Positions 44,036 to 52,901 of a stretch of DNA of 64,000 nt are shown in pieces. The DNA comes from Cerrena zonata (lineage: Eukaryota; Basidiomycota; Agaricomycetes; Polyporales; Cerrenaceae). How positions within the stretch are numbered: the first letter of the stretch is position 1; every line of letters starts with the position of its first letter. The notes under the pieces are model-generated. The model did not search any database. It was not told the DNA's origin and saw nothing but the letters and a program-made list of their open reading frames with translations. A program made the position numbers and the translations under genes. Where the stretch lies: positions 110,199 through 174,198 of the forward strand of contig JASBNA010000082.1 in NCBI GenBank assembly GCA_038087015.1, given 5' to 3'.

Positions 44036-45796
44036 TTAGCTGCGGCCAAAAATACCAAAGAACCCACTGCGTTTCTTATTGTCATCATCATTGGCAGCAG
44101 CTGCAGACGAAGGTTGGGCTGAAGCTGCTATGCTGTTTGCACTAGAGCTGTAGTTGATGTAGTTAAATCCAATATCAAACAAAACTGGTTTGATCAATAA
44201 AGGTTTGATTTCACCAAGATGATCGACACTAGTAATAGAACTGTTTTTTGAAATAAGATACTTATTCAAGTTTTCAAGTACATAGTTGGATTGGCGTATG
44301 TCCCCTTGCGAAAGTTCATGATTGAATTGAGTTAAGATGTGGATTTTTAATGTTTGGTTGTTTAAATCTTGGATAAATCTTTCAAAATCTTGGTTATCGG
44401 TAATACGGTAAGGAAATTGATCAATTTTATAGAAAGATTCAGACGCACTTTCTTTCAAACTCTTTTGAATATGAGTGAATATTTTTAAAGCTTCGGAAAA
44501 TTTGTTAGATAATGCAAATGATTGAGCTAAAACCATATTCTTTTGAGATTCATAGTATTTGGATAAGTTGTCTAATGAAAAGTATAAATCTTCATCATTA
44601 TAGACACCAGGTAAGTCTTTCAATTGGTTTGATGTTTCAACTATTGTAGCGTATAATCTGTGGATATCTTTATTGGTTTCCAATTTTTTATTCATTGACA
44701 CCTTATTATTTGAGTCTAATTGATCAATTATTAATAAATCTCTCTTTAGTCTTGTGAATAGTAAATTGTAATTGATATAAGTTAATAAGACAGCACGATC
44801 TTGTACTTTATCCAAATCATCTTCATCTTGATTTTTTTCTAAATCAACAGTATGAATTTCCAATAATTCATTCCATCCAGTTAAAATTGCGTCATATTGA
44901 TTAGCATCTTCAAATCTTTCCCAGTCAGTTTCATTCAATTTCATTATCTTATAAGCCAACTCGTCATTGTATAAAGTGGCTTCATAATCTCTCCATTTAA
45001 CGGAGTTAATTAATTGGATTTCAGAAGAAACATCAGATACAAAAGACTCATCTAACTTCTTTATGATGTGAACTGCAGGTTTCAAAAAAGGGATCAAATC
45101 ATCGTGACAGTGTTTACGAGAAATAGATTTTAAATCACTGGTTGATTGTGGAACATCACTTTGAGAAATTGCCAAGTTTAAAGATGGATCGATTAAGTTA
45201 TCCAAGATCTCGTTAATGACAGTTTTATTGAATTCATCATCTTCAGAATTGTTTTCTTTTTTAACGAGTTGATTGAGCTGGTAATCCAATGCACATCTAG
45301 CAACTGAAAATGAATTTATAGCTTGAGACCATTGTTTCTTATTGATTGAATATAAACCTTGAACTAAAGCAGAATAAATATAGAATTCCAACTTGATTAT
45401 TTCATCAGCTTCTGATTGTATAACCTGTAATAACTTTTGACAATTGCTTAAAGATTTCTTAATTTTACTGATCATCAAATTCTTATACGATGAAACTCGT
45501 TCTCCACTAATTTCCATCAAATTCTTGATTTCTAAGGCATATAATAAATCTCTTTCGGCAGTTAAAAGTATCAATCTTCCAAATCGTTTATCTTCATTAT
45601 AACTTTCTTCATTGATTTTACTAAAACTTTCCTTTTCTCCATAGTTTTTGGTATCCCTAGTGACGATTTTCAAATCGTGACGGGATCTAAGTAAGGTTTT
45701 ATTCAACTTCTTTCTATACTTATTATAATCTTCTGCACTTGTTAAATAAGCACTCATACGAGCACCAAAGGTGATCCCGATTGGTGAGTCGGTCAT
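44036..45796 (-). CDS. SRP68: Signal recognition particle subunit SRP68
   Basis: Intact 586-residue helical protein. SRP68 binds SRP RNA with SRP72 and is needed for cotranslational ER targeting. The N-terminal RNA-binding region starts FGARMSAYLTSAEDYNKYRKKL followed by KTLLRSRHDLKIVTRDTKNYG, as in the SRP68 family (the YRKYCTRRLRRLRK-type segment). The middle is TPR-like helical; the C-terminus ends NKKRSGFFGIFGRS. Length agrees with Saccharomyces Srp68 (599). Confidence 0.88.
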   Translation of the reverse strand: MTDSPIGITFGARMSAYLTSAEDYNKYRKKLNKTLLRSRHDLKIVTRDTKNYGEKESFSKINEESYNEDKRFGRLILLTAERDLLYALEIKNLMEISGERVSSYKNLMISKIKKSLSNCQKLLQVIQSEADEIIKLEFYIYSALVQGLYSINKKQWSQAINSFSVARCALDYQLNQLVKKENNSEDDEFNKTVINEILDNLIDPSLNLAISQSDVPQSTSDLKSISRKHCHDDLIPFLKPAVHIIKKLDESFVSDVSSEIQLINSVKWRDYEATLYNDELAYKIMKLNETDWERFEDANQYDAILTGWNELLEIHTVDLEKNQDEDDLDKVQDRAVLLTYINYNLLFTRLKRDLLIIDQLDSNNKVSMNKKLETNKDIHRLYATIVETSNQLKDLPGVYNDEDLYFSLDNLSKYYESQKNMVLAQSFALSNKFSEALKIFTHIQKSLKESASESFYKIDQFPYRITDNQDFERFIQDLNNQTLKIHILTQFNHELSQGDIRQSNYVLENLNKYLISKNSSITSVDHLGEIKPLLIKPVLFDIGFNYINYSSSANSIAASAQPSSAAAANDDDNKKRSGFFGIFGRS

Positions 45797-46057
45797 TATG
45801 TTCTTAATGATTAATGACTATAGGTGTAAAATCACTTCGTCGAGGAAAAAATTTTGTATATATCAAAGTGTGTCCAGATCCACACGACCCTTTTGATAAA
45901 TTTTATATAAGGTGTATGGGTGGTTTTATACTGCAAATTATATTATTCTGTCAGTCTAGCAATCAGCAAGATTTATCTTTATGATCCTCTTTTTCAAAAT
46001 TAACTACATAAAGAAACAATATATTGATAGTATACATTATCTATCAGAAAAGTTCAT

Positions 46058-47170
46058 CTATATACTCGATTTTGTTATTTCTACTTTTTCAAATATACGT
46101 TTAACGTCCTCGAGATCAAAGTCATCATAACGAGAGATCCCGAGAAGTATCTGCTCCATGTAACGAGATCTAAATATGTGGTCTCTAAAAGGAAGATTTT
46201 CTTTCTGCTCAAGGAAAATCTTGTATTTTTCAGCAAGATGTTTATCTAAAACTTTTTGATTTTGGGCTGAAAGAACATTATGGAGCATTACAATATGAGA
46301 CGTCATGGAGTCGAAAAACTCCATTAACTCTTCCTCCCAATGAAATAAAAGTAAATGATTACCAACTTTCTCCCAATTCCAATCAAAATGATCTCCACGA
46401 ATTCTAATAACTTGATGGTTATCATCCTTTAGAAAAGCATGAATGAGTCCAGACAAACGTCATTCACGTTTTTCTTTCAAATGTTCTATGAATTGGAAAA
46501 TATCTTTAAAAATTGTACCTCTGTTGACTGTTTCTAACTTTCAGATTTTAATCAAGTAGAAAAGCTCTCACACCATGTATAATGCCCCGTCACCACTACG
46601 TCTAAGAAAAATTGTGTCTTTACCCGAATCTTTAGAAATTATGTTGGCATTTAACCAGTAACGCAATTCTTTCCGTTTAGACTCGAGTCTTCTGGATGCA
46701 TTTAGCCATTTGGAAATTTTTGTAACACCGTCAGTGTAGTGATCTAAATGGCTGAAATAAATTTCATAATCCCGTTTAACGGCTTCGTTCACCATAGCTT
46801 CAAATTTATCCATTCTTTCTTCAGAAATTCCGAAAACTCGAATATCCTCTATGTTGATGAATTCCCTCATGGTTATGGTACCATTACTTTCATCGAGGTG
46901 GGAGTGTTCCATTAATTCACCATCTTCTTCATCGCTAGTATTCGATGACGATGCAGTAGAAACACCAGTTGAAGAACTACCCGAAACGCTTTCAGAAAAA
47001 GCTTCGGGTTTATCTTTTGAAAATTTTTCTGGTATTAGTCTACAAAAGTCGGGACTTTTCCTGCTCATGTCAGTTAGGCTATCACGTTGTGTTTTAAAAA
47101 CATTTTCTTGATTTCTAGTTGTTGATTTTTCAGGAGATTTAGTAGAAGTATCAGTGAATGTTTCTAGCAT
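46058..47170 (-). pseudogene. Unknown 371-codon frame interrupted by three TGA codons
   Basis: One reading frame runs from ATG 47170 to a normal stop at 46058 but contains TGA at 46568-46570, 46541-46543 and 46460-46462. The N-terminal half is Ser/Thr-rich (STASSSNTSDEEDGELMEHS), then helical (FEAMVNEAVKRDYEIYFSHL). The segments between and after the stops also look coding (TIFKDIFQFIEHLKEKRE; HFDWNWEKVGNHLLLFHWEE). No family is recognised; it may be lineage-specific. Explanations are a young pseudogene, an intron (a GTGTGA donor at 46573 is poor), sequence error, or recoding. The right-hand ORF has no ATG of its own near its start, so two separate genes is the weaker reading. Confidence 0.45.
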
Positions 47171-47381
47171 TTTAAACGTCTAATCGTTAAAGGCAGTAAG
47201 ATAACAGCCTGAAGATATTATTTGTCAAAATACATGCTCCAGTATATACAAGGGACTTGAGAAGAGGAAAGTTTCACGGATGAACATTCACTTATATATA
47301 GAATGCCACTCCTTGTTGTCCTGCTCATACAATAAAGTATACAAAGGATTACTTAAAATATAATAATTTGCAACCGTGTTC

Positions 47382-48425
47382 TCATTGGTGTACGGACTTT
47401 TGTGATTCAAAGTAATTATTGCAACGAGTTCTCCATTCTTCTTTTAGTTCTTCATTGTTTATCCAGGCTGCTTCAATGCTATTGAGAACAAATTCTTGTA
47501 AATCATTTATAGTGTAGTCGAAGCATTCAACCATCATCATCCAGGATTTGGTAGGTGTGACTTGATGAAAAGCCGGATCATCAGTGTTTGGGAAAATTTT
47601 CAAGCCTTTTGATTTCATGAATCTAATCGGGTGTTTCTTCGCCCATTCGTCGGGAGAGAGAGTTCTCAAGTAATATGAATTTGATGGAACTACTGTGAAA
47701 ATCAAATTTTTCAATTTGCATGCTTCGAGTAATAGCTCATCTTCTAAAACTGTATATCCATGGTCAATTCTATCTACTTTTAAATCTTCAACTGCCGTCT
47801 TGACGTATGAGGAAGGACAACCAAATTCACCGGCATGTGCCGTACATTTAAGCCCTGCGTTTTTAGCTAAATTATAAGCTTCGATGAAATTACCTGGTGG
47901 GCCCAATGTTTCTCTGTAGTCAATTCCAATACCAATAACCAAAGGGTTTTTATTCTCGATCATCCAATTCACCATTTCTGTTGCTGATTCGGGAGAAGCT
48001 TCTCTGTCAATTGAATTGATTAATCGGCTTTTTATCTTGTGTTCGTTGTCTTTCATTGCTTTCAATATCCCATTAATAGCATCGATATAAGGAATCTTCG
48101 ATACCTTGACGGTTCCGGTAGGATTCCAAAAAAATTCCGTATAGTGAACATTATGCAGATGAGCAAATTCGAGATATTCTGAAGTAATTCGATACAAGTC
48201 GTTCTGTGATCTTATCAAATATTGGTCTAAAGCTCTGAAGATCCTAAGTACTCCGATTGGTTTTTCACCACGAAAGTAAAACTCTTCAATTTCTTGTTTA
48301 TTTAGCGGTGAGCCTGCAGCTTTGTTCAAATCTATAAAGGTATTCTTCTTAATTGTTCCATAAAGATGACAGTGAAGCTCAATTTTGGGAATACCATGGC
48401 AAAACTGCTCTAAGTCAAAACCCAT
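47382..48425 (-). CDS. Adenine/adenosine deaminase family protein
   Basis: 347-residue member of the metal-dependent adenosine/adenine deaminase fold. Zinc ligands His18 and His20 lie in PKIELHCHLYGT. The catalytic HAGE motif (GLKCTAHAGEFG), RIDHGYTVLED and the metal Asp in FPNTDDPAFH are all present. It lacks several Aah1-specific stretches, so adenine, adenosine or a related substrate cannot be told apart by eye. It is divergent from a Dal5-family permease across 271 bp with several GATA motifs, which suggests a purine salvage or nitrogen-scavenging role. Confidence 0.8.
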   Translation of the reverse strand: MGFDLEQFCHGIPKIELHCHLYGTIKKNTFIDLNKAAGSPLNKQEIEEFYFRGEKPIGVLRIFRALDQYLIRSQNDLYRITSEYLEFAHLHNVHYTEFFWNPTGTVKVSKIPYIDAINGILKAMKDNEHKIKSRLINSIDREASPESATEMVNWMIENKNPLVIGIGIDYRETLGPPGNFIEAYNLAKNAGLKCTAHAGEFGCPSSYVKTAVEDLKVDRIDHGYTVLEDELLLEACKLKNLIFTVVPSNSYYLRTLSPDEWAKKHPIRFMKSKGLKIFPNTDDPAFHQVTPTKSWMMMVECFDYTINDLQEFVLNSIEAAWINNEELKEEWRTRCNNYFESQKSVHQ

Positions 48426-48696
48426 CCTCCGTTATATTGGAGTTTAAATTCAAGTTTAAGTACCGTTTATGTCGACGTTTTAAGTAATTCGTTTTTCGTA
48501 ATCCGCTTTTCGATGAGGGTACGGAATTTTACGATAAGATGCGGAAATGATAATGCAACCTTATCGAGTGAGTTAGCTTAATTAAAAAGGGAAGTACGAT
48601 TTAATGTATTCTTTCTAATAATCGAAAAATCAATATAAAATTCATAGATTTCTTTTCGTTGAAAAGAAGATAATTTTTTACTTTCCAAGGGAAAAA
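48426..48696. promoter_or_regulatory. Shared deaminase/permease promoter with GATA sites
   Basis: The 271-bp divergent spacer holds GATAAG at 48533-48538, its inverse CTTATC at 48560-48565, and GATAAT at 48549-48554 and 48669-48674. Paired GATAAG sites are targets of Gln3/Gat1-type activators under nitrogen catabolite repression. Function is inferred from motif clustering. Confidence 0.55.
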
Positions 48697-50121
48697 ATGG
48701 CTGCAAGTTTAGACAAATCCACTTTGAGTCATGATCGTGTCGACTTAGTTGATGACGACGAGATCCAATCTCAAGTTGATTTGAAGCAGATGACTAGAAA
48801 GATCGATTTCAGATTACTACCATTATTGTTTTTCTGTTACACTTTACAGTTTATGGATAAGTTAGCGTTAAGTGCTGGATCAGTGTTTGGAATCAAATCA
48901 ATTTTAGAAGGAAATCAATATTCAAATATATCTTCTATTTTCTATGTTGGGTACATTATCAGTCAGCCGGTTGTTGTTCGTTTGATTCAAATATTCCCAC
49001 CATCAAAGTTACTCACATGCTCTGTTTTCTTCTGGGGAATAATCTTGATGTCATCTTCCGGGATAACCAAAAGCCCATATGCCTCGTTTATGGTATCAAG
49101 ACTTTGTCTTGGTTTTGTTGAAGGGTTTACCGGCCCCATTATGATGTATTATTCCGGGGCATTTTACTCCAAAGCCCAGCAGCCATTAAGAGTAGCCATA
49201 TGGTTTTCAGGGAATGATTTTGGAGGAATATTAAGCGGGTTCATTGCCTATGGATTAGGACATATTAGGAATGGGTACTTTTCTGCACCATGGTGTTACA
49301 TTTTTCTAGTTTATGGAGCCATGACAACTGCATGGTCGATATTAATTTTTTTCTTCCTTCCTGATACTCCAGAAAACAGTAAATTTTTAACTTCTGAAGA
49401 AAAAGAGTACTTTAGATTGTATAGAAATCAATCTAAAATTGAGCGTAAATGGGATTGGAAAGTTTTGGTTGAAAGTCTCTTGGATATTAAAACATGGTTA
49501 TTCGCCTGTTTGGTTTGTTTTAACATTTTACCAAATGGAGGTATTCTTTCATTTGGATTTATTATAATTGAAAGTTTTGGATTTTCAGCAATTCAAACTG
49601 CCCTTTTGAATGTACCAACATCGGTAGTTACTTGGGTAGCGATTGTTTTAACGGGGTTTTTATCATCGCATTTGAAAAATGCTAGGTGTAATGTTATTGC
49701 ATCATCGGTAATATTACCAATTATCGGTGCAGCATTAATATATAGTATTAGAGAAAAGGGAGTAAGATTATTTGGGTATTTCTTATTATGTGTGCAGCCA
49801 TGTACATTCCCAAATGTTTTGGCATTAGTATCTTCCAATACTAAAACCACTCAAAAAAACACCGTTATGGCAGCAATAATATTTGTTGTTTATTGTTGTA
49901 TGAACATTGCAGCACCACAACTATTCAAAGAAGATGAGGCACCAAAGTACCATACTGCCTTCCGTACCTGGTTTAGTTGTTTTGCGTTAACCGTAGTATT
50001 TTCCCAAATTACAAGATTTTACTTATATCGTCAAAACAAGCCTAAGGTACATACTGCTTCTGAAGTTACTGCTAATGATACTCCAGATCATCAAGATCCA
50101 ACCTTTTTGTATAGTTATTAA
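48697..50121 (+). CDS. Dal5/allantoate-permease family MFS transporter
   Basis: 474-residue major facilitator of the anion:cation symporter family (Dal5, Tna1, Seo1 relatives). The order is RKIDFRLLPLLFFCYTLQFMDK in TM1, the YVGYIISQP loop, SRLCLGFVEGFTGPIMMYY in TM4, then SGNDFGGILSGFIAYGLG; a central cytosolic loop (LPDTPENSKFLTSEEKEYF) is diagnostic of the family, followed by six more helices. Substrate cannot be assigned; members carry allantoate, nicotinate, vitamins and small organic anions. The divergent deaminase and GATA sites favour a nitrogen compound. The ATG at 48697 follows an A6 run. Confidence 0.85.
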   Translation: MAASLDKSTLSHDRVDLVDDDEIQSQVDLKQMTRKIDFRLLPLLFFCYTLQFMDKLALSAGSVFGIKSILEGNQYSNISSIFYVGYIISQPVVVRLIQIFPPSKLLTCSVFFWGIILMSSSGITKSPYASFMVSRLCLGFVEGFTGPIMMYYSGAFYSKAQQPLRVAIWFSGNDFGGILSGFIAYGLGHIRNGYFSAPWCYIFLVYGAMTTAWSILIFFFLPDTPENSKFLTSEEKEYFRLYRNQSKIERKWDWKVLVESLLDIKTWLFACLVCFNILPNGGILSFGFIIIESFGFSAIQTALLNVPTSVVTWVAIVLTGFLSSHLKNARCNVIASSVILPIIGAALIYSIREKGVRLFGYFLLCVQPCTFPNVLALVSSNTKTTQKNTVMAAIIFVVYCCMNIAAPQLFKEDEAPKYHTAFRTWFSCFALTVVFSQITRFYLYRQNKPKVHTASEVTANDTPDHQDPTFLYSY

Positions 50122-50220
50122 ATATATATTAAATTTGATATTTTTGAAACACATCCTGTAAGGTAACGATTGTATCTTTGCCTCACTGATAGTGCATTTT
50201 GATTAGCAGTCTCACTTTGA

Positions 50221-50606
50221 ATGGAATATGAAAAGTTTTACAACATAGTCAAGATATTAGTAGCTTCATAATCGTTGGAGTCGGGTGAGAAAAGTTTGTA
50301 TTGGGACATTCCCCAGAAAAATGACGAATTTGGCCGATATAACCAGTTGAAGTGGTTGATTGGCAATCTCTGAGCTGTAAAGGTTGTAAAAATAAGAATC
50401 TATGAATAATGGATTTTTTAATAGAACAAAAAAAATGCGACCAAAGGATTAACGAATTAGGGATTATTGGAAAAGAGCAAATGGCATCGGAAACCAAATT
50501 ATTGGAGTATTGGTATCAATCAGAAAAGAGAGACCAAGGCAAGAAGAAGAGGGTGGTCCGATATTTTTATGTAGATGATGATGAATCAACCAGGCTGCAG
50601 GTTTAA
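50221..50606 (+). pseudogene. Possible decayed gene or small ORF of unknown function
   Basis: ATG 50221 opens MEYEKFYNIVKILVAS then a stop. The same frame continues LESGEKSLYWDIPQKNDE up to WLIGNL and stops again near 50369. ATG 50409 in another frame then gives a 65-residue ORF (MDFLIEQKKCDQRINELG...RVVRYFYVDDDE). These pieces are protein-like but unrecognised; they could be a gene remnant or a real small ORF plus noise. Confidence 0.25.
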
Positions 50607-50662
50607 TTAAAGAGGCTTTATTTTTGTTTTCAACTAATTTCGCACCCGAAAAATCGTAAATT

Positions 50663-50800
50663 TACTACATAATTATGATAAATATACTACATAATTATGA
50701 TAAATATACTACATAATTATGATAAATATACTACATAATTATGATAAATATACTACATAATTATGATAAATATACTACATAATTATGATAAATATACATA
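50663..50800. repeat. 22-bp tandem repeat array, six copies
   Basis: Units begin at 50663, 50685, 50707, 50729, 50751 and 50773, followed by a short partial copy. Each unit begins TACTACATAATTATGATAAA and contains the 10-bp palindrome CATAATTATG. It lies about 45 bp beyond the acid phosphatase stop codon. Confidence 0.95.
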
Positions 50801-50846
50801 ACAAAGATACATTATAAACATGCTAAATACCAAGACAAGAATGAAA

Positions 50847-52248
50847 CTAATAAGTTTTATCTAAAGGCTCGGTGTAGTTTTTATCGGGGTAATCCCAGTA
50901 GAAGGTCAATATTGGAGGTCTGCCCGAGTCCTGATTATCGCACATTGTCTCATAATCGGCGTCGCCGATTCTTTGATCAACGTAGTTTTTAAAATCTTGT
51001 AGCTTACAAGAGAATCCCGGACCGTCGGTACAGTTTGGAATGGGGATAACCGCATCGTTGACAAGGTATCTCACGTAAGACTCGCCGTTACATTTATACT
51101 TTTCAGTGTAAGTGCGAGCATGCTGAGGCACAACCGAAGTTACTTGATAAGGACTAGGGAAAATAATCTGATCGGAGGGTAAATGGTCTTTGGGCTGTAA
51201 GATACCTAAGCTGGCATGGAAGGATTCGATATCGGTATCGTGGGTGAAAGATAACCAGATTTTACCGTTATTGGATGGCGGATCTTCTTGAGTTAATAAC
51301 GTCAAAGAAGAGTTTAATAATTGAGAAGACGCCCAAAGAGAAATATTATTCCCATTCCCATAAGTATAATACCGGCTTAAATCATTACCATACGAGTGAC
51401 GGATGATTTCCTCATTGGTGAATAAGTTACAAAAGGGCAGGCTACCGCGAACGTTAGTTTCATAAGCACACCAAAAGAATAAAGCGTCAACGTCGCCAGT
51501 GGATAATTGTAAGCCTTGATTATCTTTAATTAAGCGATGCAATATTTTCTCAAATACGAAGAATCATAATTCCCAATTAAGTCATTACGTTTACCGTCGT
51601 TATAATTAGAACAGGAATATTTGGGAGTTAATGAATTCGCACCCAAATCTTCCTCCTCACTTAACACCACCCAATTAGGCAAAGAGCGGTCATCGCCCAA
51701 AAAGCCTCTAACAAAATAATCGGCTGTTTGATGTACTCTAAAAGAATTAACCGTGAACACATTAAGTGGTTGACTCGAGTTATAAATAGACTCATACCTG
51801 CTTCGAAGTATAGCCCATGGCGCATGGCATCATTGGTACCACTGAATGTCCCTTCTGAATTAGAAGCAGTGGTTTCCATGTCATACAATTCTTTGGCAGG
51901 TACAAAATATTCATAATCATTTAGAAAACTTAACGGCCCGGCAAAAGCATTGGTATAATTATGAAATTTATCCATTATTTTTTCGTAGTTCTGGCCTTCT
52001 CCATGCGATGGGAACCTTTCGCCGTGTCTGGCAAGTAGTTGAACTTGCTCCAACTCACATTCGGAGGGAACCGCAGGATCAATCCCGTAGCCTGAATGGG
52101 TAGTATAAGGACCAGCACCTAAAAAATACTTAAACGCAGAATACTCATCTCCCTGGAACTGCTGTGGAATGGCCAACTGCGGATGAGGGTTCGTTGGCGA
52201 GGTGCCAATGACAAAGGCGGACGTTAATAGTTTACTGATCGAAACCAT
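50847..52248 (-). CDS. Secreted histidine acid phosphatase (PHO family), two frame breaks
   Basis: Repressible-acid-phosphatase/phytase type enzyme. The start at 52248 gives a hydrophobic leader (MVSISKLLTSAFVIGTS). The catalytic signature RHGERFPSHGEG follows at about residue 75; later SFRVHQTADYFVRGFLGDD and the proton-donor region LSFTHDTDIESFHASLGI are present. Frame 1 ends at 51661 but the conserved continuation is in the next frame from about 51770 (CTATTTATAAC). A second break near 51545-51555 (TATTTGAG) restores the final frame. Adding one T at each gives a protein of 467 residues, the usual size. Asn-x-Ser/Thr sites agree with a glycosylated secreted enzyme. Divergent from a SurE-like secreted protein. 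Confidence 0.88.
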
Positions 52249-52801
52249 ATCTTGCAGCGTGATGAGTTTACTCTTCCACCAAGCTCATCCCCCGGTATTT
52301 GTACTCTGATATTTATACTCTCTCCATGAGTCTTTCAGTCCTCTGTTTATAATTCCAAGACCCACTGACAATACCCTGCTCAACAATAAGTATACAATAG
52401 TGAATCTTCAGCTCACGCGACCCTTAAACCCATTGTGGAGTATAAAGCACTCGACACCATTTTTTGCAACTACCTCTCCCGTAATCCCTGTAAGGTAACC
52501 CGTCACACGAGTCCCTACACACATTTACGACAACACAAACCCGGATTCAACAAAAAAGATAAAGACAAAAACGAATCAAAAAATGCAAACAACACCCAAA
52601 CGTGGGCCCCGATTAACCGAGTCGTAAATGTGGGAAGAAATAATACCTGGGTCCGTACACCGGGCCTTCAGATGGGAATTCGCTCAAAGAACATCCCCAT
52701 GTGCGCGCGCAATTATTTTATTACTTACTCAAGATGAGCTAAGTTAAGCCCACATGGGGTTTAAGGCCGCTTGAACCATGTGGTTATATACGAAAGCGTA
52801 A

Positions 52802-52844
<43 letters not shown>

Positions 52845-52901
52845 CTTGATAGTACATTTGTAAAAAAACGTTTTGATTTTTCTTCTTTGTAAACAACAAC
52901 C
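52249..52901. promoter_or_regulatory. Divergent phosphatase promoters with Pho4-like and inverted motifs
   Basis: 653 bp. CCCACGTTTGGG-type sequence (read as CCCAAACGTGGG on the plus strand near 52595-52606) contains the Pho4 variant core CACGTT. CCACATGG near 52750 and CCATGTGG near 52777 form an inverted pair. (AT)n lies near 52807-52840 close to the SurE-like start. A 100-codon plus-strand ORF from 52435 has no family features and is not called. Confidence 0.45.
52807..52840. repeat. AT dinucleotide microsatellite
   Basis: Mostly uninterrupted AT repeat 60-95 bp upstream of the SurE-like start codon. Confidence 0.85.

Larger units (their letters stand above)
50122..50846. other. Intergenic with decayed reading frame and repeat array
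   Basis: 725 bp between the permease and the phosphatase 3' end. It holds coding-like fragments (50221-50606) and a 22-bp repeat array (50663-50800). Nothing else is recognised. Confidence 0.5.

Noticed and set aside
52435..52737. 100-codon plus-strand ORF in the phosphatase/SurE-like spacer
   Set aside because: No family motif, Asn/Lys/Thr-biased composition, and it occupies the expected promoter region of two real genes.
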